This document shows, piece by piece, positions 44,186 through 52,974 of a stretch of 64,000 nt of DNA. The notes under the pieces were generated by a model. The model ran no database searches, was not told where the DNA came from, and worked only from the letters and a program-made list of their open reading frames with translations. Made by a program: the position numbers and the translations under genes. Origin of the DNA: Ichthyophis bannanicus (Eukaryota > Chordata > Amphibia > Gymnophiona > Ichthyophiidae); contig CM066045.1 in the NCBI GenBank assembly GCA_033557465.1, positions 137,847,596 to 137,911,595 of the forward strand, given 5' to 3'. Within the stretch, counting starts at the first letter, position 1, and every line of letters begins with the position of its first letter.

Positions 44186-44413
44186 TGAAAAGATAGAAAG
44201 CAGAGGGTAGGGCTAAATGGCCAATTTTCCCAATGGAGAAAGGTCAATAAGAACATAAGATATGCCATACTGGGTCAGACCAAGGTCCATCAAGCTCAGT
44301 ATTCTGTTTCCAACAGTGGCCAATCTAGGTCATATGTACCTAGCAGTTTCCCCAAGAGACACAAGTTCCACAATGCTTGTACTGGGTCAAGCATTGATAT
44401 CTTCGGTCACTTC

Positions 44414-46208
44414 TTAATAATGGTTTATGGACCTTTCCTCCAGGAACTTGTCCAAACCTTTTGTAAACCCAGCTACACTAACAGCCTTTACTACATCCTC
44501 CGGTAACAAATTCCAGAGTTTGACTACACGTTGAGTGAAAAAATATTTTCTTTTATTGGTCTTAAATAGTTTACCCTGTAGCTTCATTGCATGTCCCCTA
44601 GTCTTTCTATATTCTGATAATGTAAACAATCGATCTACGTTTACCCGTTCCATTCCGTTCATTAATTTATAGACTTCTATCATATCTCCCCTCAGCCGTC
44701 TCTTTTTCCAGGTTAAAGAGCCCTAACCTTTTTAGCCTTTCTTCATAGGAGTATCCTTCCATCCCCTTTACCATTTTGGTGGCTCTTCTCTGAACCTTTT
44801 CTAAAATCGCTATATCCTTTTTAAGATACGGCGACCAGAATTGCACACAATATTCAAGGTGCGGTCTCACCATGGAATGATATAGAGGCATTATAATATC
44901 TTTTGTTTTATTTTCCATTCCTTTCCTTATCATACCTAGCATTCTGTTTGCTCTCTTGGCTGCCGCTGCACACTGGGCCGAGGGTTTTAACATGGTATCC
45001 ACAATGATGCCTAAATCTTTTTCCTGGGTGGTGGTTCCTAATGTGGAACCTTGCATCGTGTAACCATACTTTGGGTTGTTCTTCCCTAGGTGCATAACCT
45101 TGCACTTGTCCACATTAAATTTCATCTGCCATTTTGATGCCCAGTCTTCCAATTTATCAAGATCCTCTTGCAATTTTTCACAATCCTCTTTGGTTTTAAC
45201 AACTTTAAATAGTTTTGTGTCATCTGCAAATTTGATAACCTCACTCGTTATTCCACTTTCCAGGTCATTTATGAATATGTCAAAGAGCAGCGGACCCAGC
45301 ACAGATCCCTGGGGTACACCACTATTCACCTTTCTCCATTGGGAAAATTGGCCATTTAGCCCTACCCTCTGCTTTCTATCTTTTAACCAGTTCCTGATCC
45401 ACAATAGTACACTGCCTCCTATGCCATGACTCTTTAGTTTTGCCAAAAGTCTCTGATGAGGGACCTTGTCAAAGGCTTTCTGAAAGTCCAGATACACAAT
45501 ATCAACCGACTCACCTTTGTCCACCTGTTTATTCACTCCTTCAAAAAAACATAACAGATTAGTAAGACAAGATCTTCCTTGTCTAAAGCCATGTTGGCTG
45601 TCTCCCATTAGGTTGTGACTATCTACATGCTGAGTAATTTTATTCTTTATGATGGTTTCTACCATTTTTCCCGGTACTGACGTCAGGCTCACCGGTCTGT
45701 AGTTTCCCAGATCACCCCTCGAACCCTTTTTAAAAATTGGTGTTACATTGGCGATCCTCCAATCTTCAGGTATTAGAGATGATTTTAATGATAGTTCACA
45801 GATTACTGATAGCAGGTCTGCAATCTCATATTTCAGTTCTTTCAACACCCTTGGATGTATACCATCCAGCCCAGGTGATTTGCTACTCTTCAGTTTATCT
45901 AATAGTTGTAAGACATCTTCCCGATGTATCGATATTTCCTTCAATTCTTCCACACCTTTAAATACCACTTCCGTCATGGGTAACATCCCTACATCTTCCT
46001 CAGTAAAGACCGAAGCAAAGAATTCATTCAGTCTCTCCGCTATCGCCTTGTCGCCTCTTAGTGCTCCTTTAACCCCTTTATCGTTTAATGGACCAACTGA
46101 CTCTCTCACAGGTTTTTTGCTACGAATGTACTTGGAAAGGTCTTTATTTCGCGTTTTTGCTTCCGCAGCAAGCTTCGTCTCAAATTCTCTCTTTGCCTGC
46201 CTTATCAA
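44414..46208 (-). pseudogene. CR1 ORF2, reverse transcriptase part
   Basis: A 513-codon frame (44667-46208) holds the whole [69 protein letters not shown] and MHLGKNNPKYGY. Near 44705 an extra T relative to other copies shifts the frame; the last 89 codons continue at 44414-44683 ([27 protein letters not shown]). Upstream it is separated from the endonuclease part by a single TAG at about 46228, where copy B has TGG. Confidence 0.92.
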
Positions 46209-46226
46209 TGCCTTGCATTTGACTTG

Positions 46227-47378
46227 CTAGTGCTTGTGCTGTTTCCAGGTTTCGTCGTTTGGCTCTTTTTTCCATTTCCTGAAAGATGCTTTTTTGGCAA
46301 CAACAACCTCTCTGACCTCACCTTTAAACCATGCTGGCAGTTTTTTGGACTTCCTTCCACTTTTCTTAAAGCATGGAATACAGCTGGTCTGGGCTTCCAA
46401 GATAGTATTTTTCAACAACACCCAAGCTTGATGTACGTCTTTAACCTTTGCAACTGCTCCTTTTAGTTTTTTCTTAACTGTTTTCCTCATTTTATCATAG
46501 TCTCCCTTTCGAAAGTTAAAAGGTAGCACTGAGGATTTCCTTACTATCCCTCCTCCACTAATTAAATCAAAGGCGATCATGCTATGATCACTATTGCCAA
46601 GTGGCCCCAACACCCTTATCTCTTGCACTAGATCTGGTGTTCCACTAAGGACTAGGTCTAATATGGCTTCCCCTCTCGTCGGTTCTTGAACCAGCTGCTC
46701 CAAGAAGCAGTCATTTATTTCATCCAGGAACTTTATCTCCCTAGCATGTCCTGACGTGACACTGACCCAGTCGATACCAGGGTAATTGAAATCACCCATT
46801 ATTATTACTGCACTGTAACGTTTGTTAGCTTCCTTGATTTCTTTAAACATTTCATCATCCATTTGGTCATTCTGGCCAGGCGCTCGATAGTACACCCCCA
46901 CTGCCATTGCCTTCCCCCTTTTATATGGAATTTCAAACCATACAGATTCTACAGCAGATTTTGTTTCCTGCAAAACTTTAATCCTTTCTGAGTCAATGCC
47001 CTCTCTAACATAGAGCGCAACCCCTCCACCAATTTGATCAGCTCTATCATTACGATATAGTTTGTACCCACGTATCACAGTGTCCCACTGGTTGTCCTCC
47101 TTCCACCATGTCTCTGATATTCCAATCATATCTAACATTTCATTTAGTGCTATATATTCTAACTCTCCCATCTTATTGTTTAGACTTCTAGCATTTGCAT
47201 ACAAGCATTTTAGAGAATGTATTTTGTTCATGTTAATTTGGCTATTGTTAGACATGGGTAAATTGGGATCTTTAAGCTCTGTCTGCTCCATACTTGAGGG
47301 CATTTGGGCTACTTTACTCTTTTGTGGAACCTCTCTGCTTTTGGTAGTATCCTTCAAGGATACATTCTTCCGAACCAT
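46227..47378 (-). pseudogene. CR1 ORF2, AP endonuclease part
   Basis: 383 codons with all endonuclease motifs: CLYANARSLNNK (Asn), IGISETWWK (Glu), GGGVALYVRE, VIIMGDFNYPGIDW (Asp/Asn), ILDLVLSGTPD and GNSDHSMIAF (Asp-His). The domain nicks target DNA to prime reverse transcription. The frame ends at the TAG that splits ORF2. The first ~55 residues are a linker with no domain. Confidence 0.92.
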
Positions 47379-47413
47379 CCGCTCTTGGGCGACTGTCGGC
47401 TTTCCCCTAATAT

Positions 47414-48334
47414 CTAGTTTAAAAGCTGCTCTATCTCCTTTTTAAAGGTTAATGCCAGCAGCCTGGTTCCATCCCGGTTAAGGTGAAGCCCATCCCTTCG
47501 GAAGAGCCCCTCCTTACCCCAGAATGTTCCCCAGTTCCTAACAAATGCAAAACCCTCATCTCTGCACCATTGTCTCATCCACGCATTGAGACTCCGGAGC
47601 TCTGCCTGCCTTTTGGGTCCTGCGCGCGGAACAGGAAGCATTTCGGAGAATGCTACCCTGGAAGTTCTGGATTTCAACTTCCTACCTAAAAGCCTAAATT
47701 TTGCCTCCAGAACCTCCCTACCACATTTTCCTATGTCATTGGTACCGACATGTACCAAGACAGCAGACTCCTCCCCAGCACTATCTAAGACCTTATCTAG
47801 GTGGCGCGTGAGGTCCGCTACCTTCGCACCAGGCAGGCATCTTACCAGGCGATCCTCACGTCCACCAGCCACCCAGCTATCTACATGCCTAATGATCGAA
47901 TCACCAACTATAACGGCTGTCCTAACCCTTCCCTCATGGGCACATGGCCCTGGAAAAACTTCCTCGGTGCGAGAGGGTTTTACATCACCTGGAGGACAGG
48001 TCCTAGTTACAGGATCACTTCCTGCCACACCAGGGTGATGCTGTCCTGTCACGTGACCTCTCTCCTCCATGGCAACAGGGGTGCTGCCAGACTGGAGGTG
48101 GGACTTCAGGACTATATCCCTGTAGGTCTCGTCTATGTACCTCTCTGTCTGTCTTATGTTTTCCAAGTCTGCTACTTTAGCCTCTAGAGAACGGACTTGT
48201 TCCCTGAGAGCAAAGAGCTCCTTGCACCTAGTGCACACGTAAGACCTCTCACCAACTGGGAGAAAATCATACATGTGACACTCAATGCAAAAGACTGGAA
48301 AGCCCCCATCCCGCTGCTGGACTGCTGTCTGCAT
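47414..48334 (-). CDS. CR1 ORF1: zinc-finger, coiled coil and SGNH esterase
   Basis: A 306-codon intact ORF. The N-terminus has a four-Cys zinc-binding pattern (FCIECHMY at ~15-22 and VCTRCKEL at ~33-40), then a short heptad-rich coiled coil (LREQVRSLEAKVADLE). The C-terminal ~170 residues are an SGNH hydrolase of the kind known in CR1/L2 ORF1: VIVGDSIIRHVD (catalytic Ser), VHVGTNDIG (Asn) and DGLHLN (Asp-His). All catalytic positions are present. Such ORF1 proteins bind RNA and may act on lipids or membranes; the exact role is unknown. It lies 35 nt upstream of the ORF2 frame. Confidence 0.92.
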   Translation of the reverse strand: MQTAVQQRDGGFPVFCIECHMYDFLPVGERSYVCTRCKELFALREQVRSLEAKVADLENIRQTERYIDETYRDIVLKSHLQSGSTPVAMEERGHVTGQHHPGVAGSDPVTRTCPPGDVKPSRTEEVFPGPCAHEGRVRTAVIVGDSIIRHVDSWVAGGREDRLVRCLPGAKVADLTRHLDKVLDSAGEESAVLVHVGTNDIGKCGREVLEAKFRLLGRKLKSRTSRVAFSEMLPVPRAGPKRQAELRSLNAWMRQWCRDEGFAFVRNWGTFWGKEGLFRRDGLHLNRDGTRLLALTFKKEIEQLLN

Positions 48335-48839
48335 CTTAGTTTTAAGTTTGTGTCTAGATCTTTAAGTTCTTACTTACTAGGGGTTGCTATGGGTATTTAT
48401 ACCAATAAAACTGTACCTAATACGTTTAATATACCTTGTTCACCTGAAGCTGCTTGGATAGGAGGAGTCTTACAAAATGGCCTTTTGATCTGCCACCTGG
48501 TGTTAATACCTATTGAAAAGGTTTCACAGGTCTCTTGCCCCCTAGGTAGAAGGCCTCTTTGGAAAGGTCTCTAGAAGACTTTATTTGTTGCTCAAAGAGT
48601 ACAGACCCTGTTTTGCCTTTTCTGCTAAGCTAAATTCTGATTTGATTTAAATTATAGCTCTTAGCTGCTGCTGCTAGGCTCTAACTTCTTATGAAATTTA
48701 AACTACAAGCTCTCTGCTGGATTCTAAATTTAACCAGAAAGCTCTCTTCTGTGTGTTAAATTTAAACTAAAAGTACTTTTCTGATGCTAGGCTCTGAGTG
48801 ACTATTAAATGTACACTACAAGCTCTCTGCTGGCTTCCA
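48335..48839 (-). repeat. CR1 copy C 5' UTR with degenerate tandem units
   Basis: 48600-48839 contains imperfect units sharing AAATTTAAACTA and ACTACAAGCTCTCTGCTGG, spaced about 60-130 nt. They lie upstream of ORF1 on the minus strand and may be the promoter. Confidence 0.6.
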
Positions 48840-49709
48840 AATAGTGGAGTACCCCAGGGATCTGTGCTGATTCCGCTGCTTTTTAACATATTCATAAATT
48901 ACCTGGAAATGGGAATAACGAGTGAGGTTATCAAATTTGCAGATGACACAAAGCTATCTAAAATTGTTAAAACTCAGGATTGTGGAAATTTGATAAATTG
49001 GAAGACTAGGCATCCAAATAGCAGATGAAATTTAATGTGGACAAGTGCAGTTATGCACCTAGGAAAGAACAACCCAAACTATGGTTACATGATGCAAGGT
49101 TCCACATTAGGAACCACGACCCAGAAAAACGTTTTAGGCGTCATTGTGGATAACATGATGAAACCTTCCATCCAGTGTGCTGCAGTGGCCAAGAGAGCAA
49201 ATAGAATGCTAGGTATCATAAGGAAAGGAGTGGAAAATAAAACAAAGGATATTATAATGCTTTTGTATCGTTCCATGGTGAGACCGCACCTTGAATATTG
49301 TGTGCAGTTCTGGTCACCGTATCTTAAAAAGGATGTAACATTATTAGAAAAGGTACAGAGAAGAGCCAACAAAATGATAAAGAGGATGGATGAATACCCC
49401 TATGAAGAGAGGCTAAAAAGGTTAGGGCTCTTCAACCTGGAAAAGAGACAGCTGAGGGGAGATATGATAGAGGTCTATAGATTAGTGAATGGAGTGGATC
49501 GGGTAAATATAGTTTGGTTGTTTATGTCATCAGAATATAGAAAGACTAGGGGACATGCAATGAAGCTACAGGGTAACCTATTTAAGACTAATAAGAGAGA
49601 ATATTTTTTCACTCAATGTTTAATCAAACTCTGGAATTTGTTACGGGAGGATGTAGTAAAAGCTGTTATTGTAGCTGGGTTTAAAAAAAGTTTGGACAAT
49701 TTCCTGTAG
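48840..49709 (+). pseudogene. CR1 copy B, RT C-terminal part
   Basis: Frames 48798-49028 and 49035-49709 hold [47 protein letters not shown] and [19 protein letters not shown] small deletion near 49025 shifts the frame. Confidence 0.9.
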
Positions 49710-49896
49710 GAAAGGTCCATGAAAAAAAGGGAGCCTGGATATCACTGTCTGACCCATTACAAGCATTGTAATGTACCTGTGTCTTTTGGGGAAACTGCTA
49801 GGTACTTATGACCTAGATTGGCCACTGTTGGAAACAGGATACTGGGCTTGATGGACCTTGGTCTGACCCAGTATGGCATATCTTATGTTCTTATGT

Positions 49897-50217
49897 ATGG
49901 GTGGCTGTATTTTTTGATAATTGTAGGGGGTGAATGGAGTATTTGGATAAATCCTGGTATATCAAGTTGCAGTAATCCAAAGTCAGTATGGCACTTGCTT
50001 GAAATACAGTGCAAAAATGTTCCTGGCTGAGTTGCAGTTTTAAATTCTTGAGAGGTTTCATCTTGTGTAAACATTTGCAGAGATTTCTTTATTTGAGGCT
50101 GTAGCGTGAGGTTTTGTTCTAAGATGGCGCCAATAGACTTCTTTTTGTATAGTAGTGTGGTCTAAAAGGCGGATTTCTTGTGGGGGTGTGAATGATGGGT
50201 ATCTAGTGATAAATAAG
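49897..50217 (-). mobile_element. L2-type LINE 3' part, split by Harbinger-like copy 4
   Basis: It continues the minus-strand LINE of 60864-63340 on the other side of copy 4 (shared repeat text GTTGCAGTAATCCAAAG is typical of these 3' regions). No frame is preserved. Confidence 0.45.
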
Positions 50218-50327
50218 GGGGTATGTTTACTAAACTGCGGTAATCGTAAATAACGCGCGTTATGTAACGTTAACGATCGTAAGCGCATCATAATGTGCGT
50301 TATGACGTGCTTACGATCGTTAACGTT

Positions 50328-51915
50328 TGTCAGACGGCTGCCTAGGGTGAGAACTTACACAATCTTGACGATGCATATATTCATATGATTCTTGCAAGGT
50401 ATTGTGGGTATTGTAGTTCATTCACTCCCAAACACAGCTGATGACAATAATTTGAGTTGTGAAACCAAGTGGTAAGATCAATAAAATACTTCTTTTATTG
50501 ATGAGGTTTAATTCACCCAGCACATGTATGCTTGATAGCACTATAAATGAGGTTACTTGCTTGCAGTGTTTAAAATGGATAACAAAAAAGTCACAAAGTA
50601 AACCAGAAAACAACCTTCAGCTTGTCAGGCAATTAGCTAATGTTTTCTTAGCAAATAATTACCAAATACAAAGGCACAAAGTAAAGAATAAACTTTGCTG
50701 GTTAGGTTAACTTCTGCTTATTTTTCCACGCCGATCTCAGCAGTGATTCTCCCTTGCTCACACACACAATCAGGTGCAGCCCTAATTACTATCAATGGAC
50801 CACCTGAAAGCCTTTAGCTGGCTGGCTGCTACTGTGTGAGCCCAAATCCTGCTTTAAGAGCTGTTTGCAGTGGAAATAAAGAACAAAGTTAGGTTTCTTT
50901 GTGATGGCTGATGTGTTTGCTCAGAGAAAACTAGTAATAGCATTTAGATAGAGAACAGTCCATATAAACTGTATTTTCATCTGCTGTATCTCCCTCTTCA
51001 TCAACAATCATAGGGTCAATATCATACATTGGCACAGATGAGTCTTTCATTAAGGCACTATCATGAGAATGCTTATTCCCTTGCTGCAATTCTCTATTAT
51101 AGATAGGGTCTGGATCAGTGTTCATACCTGAGCCTCTCCTGCTATCATTATTTCTCTCTGTATAGCCTGGCCAATATGTAATCCAATTCTGATGTCCAGC
51201 CTTCCAATCTCGATCCCTGGACACTGGATCTTCTCTCACATACCTTCTGGCCTTGGTCTGAAAGTCCCTTCCACCTGCAGTCTTCTCTCTTCCAGGTAGC
51301 CACTGGTGATTCCTATCTCTGCCACTCCATTCCTCTGGCTGAATCCAGTCCAATGGACTCTGCTGGCTTTTGGAATACCTCCCAGTATGAGTACTGCCTT
51401 GGAATCTCCCAGACCTTCCAATGGCCTTTCTTCTCTTCCTTCCAGAGAGTTTCCTTCTCTCTCTATCTGCTTGGCTTGGCTTCTGTTTCTCCAGGTGATA
51501 CTGGTGCTTGAGCTTGTAGCCGTTGCTGTCTCTGTATCTCTTCCTCCCTCTGTAGCTGAAGCTCTCCCTGAAGCTGGGCTGGAGCTTGTACTAACTGTTA
51601 TCTGAAGAATAATCTCTATTCTTATTCTTTCCTAATGTGTGCTGCTCCCTAACACAGCGCAGCTGTGCTGAATCAAGCCCCGCCCCCCCGAGACGAGCGC
51701 CTAGGGACCACCCCACAGCTCCCCCGACTGCACACACATTCCCCCACCTCAGCCCCTCCCATGGCTGCTGGAAACCCGGTGCACTCTGGGACCGGCAGTC
51801 CTCTACGTGAAAACTCTGCCTCCCTGCCTCCACCAGAACTGACAGGTTGCTTGTTCAGAGTCACACCATCCCTTCCATAGCTCCTACCTGAGCCACAATA
51901 AGCTTCCTTATCACA
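50328..51915 (-). repeat. 3' LTR of the Gypsy-type element
   Basis: On the minus strand it starts TGTGATAAGG and ends CCGTCTGACA. A polyadenylation signal AATAAA is at 50494-50499. It carries the LTR ORF, but one extra C in the run near 51690 shifts the frame relative to the 5' LTR. Confidence 0.95.
50938..51915 (-). pseudogene. LTR ORF, 3' LTR copy (frameshifted)
   Basis: Same ORF as at 56221-57204. Codons from TGT at 51915 continue the pol frame, then the frame stops at 51673 because of the C-run indel. The remainder continues in another phase to 50938 (VYMDCSLSKCYY at the end). Confidence 0.75.
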
Positions 51916-52956
51916 TACCCCCCTGCTTAAGTTATTACGGACTGGTTTTACTGGTAAAACTTCTTCTCTACAGTCCGTAATACGGGAAAGTGCATCCGCA
52001 TTCTTGTGTAACTTCCCGGCACGATGTTCAACCTGAAAATCAAACGCCTGTAAGGCCATGTACCAGCGTGTCAACCTGGCATTGTGGTTCTTCATTTGCT
52101 GCAACCACTTAAGTGGGGCATGGTCCGTGACCAACTGGAACTTTCTCCCTGTAAGGTAAAACCTTAACGCCTCCACTGACCACTTGATAGCCAAACACTC
52201 TTTTTCTATCGTGGAATACTTTTGTTCAGCCAGTGACAACTTCCTGCTCAGGTACATCACAGGATGCTCCTCTCCATCATGGCACTGGGATAGGAATGCT
52301 CCTAGCCCTACATCCGATGCATCGGTTTGAATCAGAAAGGGTTTCTTGAAGTCTACTCCTTTCAGTACCGGTCCTGTACACAATTTTTCTTTTAATACTG
52401 AAAACGCTTTTTCAGCTTCTGGTGTCCACTTTATCTGGTTTGGACAATTCTTTCGCAGCATATCCGTGAAAATGGCACTTTTCTCTGCGAATTGCGGTAT
52501 AAACCGGCGGTAGTATCCAATAAGTCCTAAGAAACTTCTTAGTTGTTTCTTGGTTGTTGGAGGAGGAAAATTCCTGATGCTATCTATTTTGCTTAATAGA
52601 GGTTTAATTTTTCCTCTTCCCACTAGGTGGCCTAGGTATTTTACCTCCCTATTTGCAAAGGCACACTTCTTCGGGTTTAAAGTGATTCCCGCTTGCTTCA
52701 TAGAGCACAAGACTGCCCTGATCCTCTTCAAATGCTCCGCCCAGGTGTTACTATGGATTATGACATCATCCATGTATGCAAAAGCATAACTTTGGTGGGG
52801 TCGAAGTACCTGATCCACTAACCTTTGGCAGGTAGCCGCTGCTCCATGCAATCCGAAAGGCATCCTCTTGAACTGGAAAAGGCCAACGGGGGTGCTGAAC
52901 GCAGTTTTCGGCTTCGACTCCCTGGTGAGCGGGATTTGCCAATATCCTTTTGTCAT
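51673..52956 (-). CDS. Gypsy-type Pol, RT (from motif A) and RNase H, reading into the LTR
   Basis: The frame follows the Gag-Pol frame after a single in-frame TAA. It begins at LDMTKGYWQIPL (motif A) and carries MPFGLHGAAATCQRLVDQ, FAYMDDVIIHS (catalytic YMDD), VKYLGHLV, LGLIGYYRRFIPQFA, then RNase H with FLIQTDASDVGLGAFLSQ, YSTIEKECLAIKWSVEAL, TDHAPLKWL and HKNADALSR. RNase H ends about 70 nt before the LTR. The frame then runs through the polypurine tract (LSRGV) into the LTR with TGT as the next codon, and stops at 51673. There is no integrase. Confidence 0.9.
   Translation of the reverse strand: MTKGYWQIPLTRESKPKTAFSTPVGLFQFKRMPFGLHGAAATCQRLVDQVLRPHQSYAFAYMDDVIIHSNTWAEHLKRIRAVLCSMKQAGITLNPKKCAFANREVKYLGHLVGRGKIKPLLSKIDSIRNFPPPTTKKQLRSFLGLIGYYRRFIPQFAEKSAIFTDMLRKNCPNQIKWTPEAEKAFSVLKEKLCTGPVLKGVDFKKPFLIQTDASDVGLGAFLSQCHDGEEHPVMYLSRKLSLAEQKYSTIEKECLAIKWSVEALRFYLTGRKFQLVTDHAPLKWLQQMKNHNARLTRWYMALQAFDFQVEHRAGKLHKNADALSRITDCREEVLPVKPVRNNLSRGVCDKEAYCGSGRSYGRDGVTLNKQPVSSGGGREAEFSRRGLPVPECTGFPAAMGGAEVGECVCSRGSCGVVPRRSSRGGGA
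51916..51932 (-). promoter_or_regulatory. Polypurine tract
   Basis: The minus strand reads AGCAGGGGGGTA directly before the LTR start TGTGATAAGG. In LTR elements this primes plus-strand DNA synthesis. Confidence 0.85.
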
Positions 52957-52974
52957 ATCAAGGGTGGTTAAGTA

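Larger units (their letters stand above)
44247..48839 (-). mobile_element. CR1-clade LINE copy C, nearly full-length
   Basis: 3' end at 44247 with the TTGGTCTGACCCAGTATGG-type tail. It holds the ORF2 RT, ORF2 endonuclease, ORF1, and a 5' UTR reaching 48839. It is inserted into copy B with at most a 4-bp shared AATA at the junctions. Lesions are few: one nonsense codon in ORF2, one T-run indel near 44705, and ORF1 intact. Copies A and C are very similar, so this family was active recently. Confidence 0.93.
41150..49896 (+). mobile_element. CR1-clade LINE copy B, full-length but degenerate, split by copy C
   Basis: 5' part 41150-44246 and 3' part 48840-49896. The two parts join in the RT between QWRKVN and SGVPQGS, which shows the insertion point of copy C. 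ORF1 (41245-42165) has stops. ORF2 is broken into frames 42429-42869, 43155-43688, 43660-44185 and 49035-49709. The tail ends TCTTATGTTCTTATG at 49896. Confidence 0.9.

Noticed and set aside
51306..51605. Plus-strand ORF in the LTR (also 56596-56895)
   Set aside because: Antisense of the LTR ORF, with low-complexity Ser/Leu composition.
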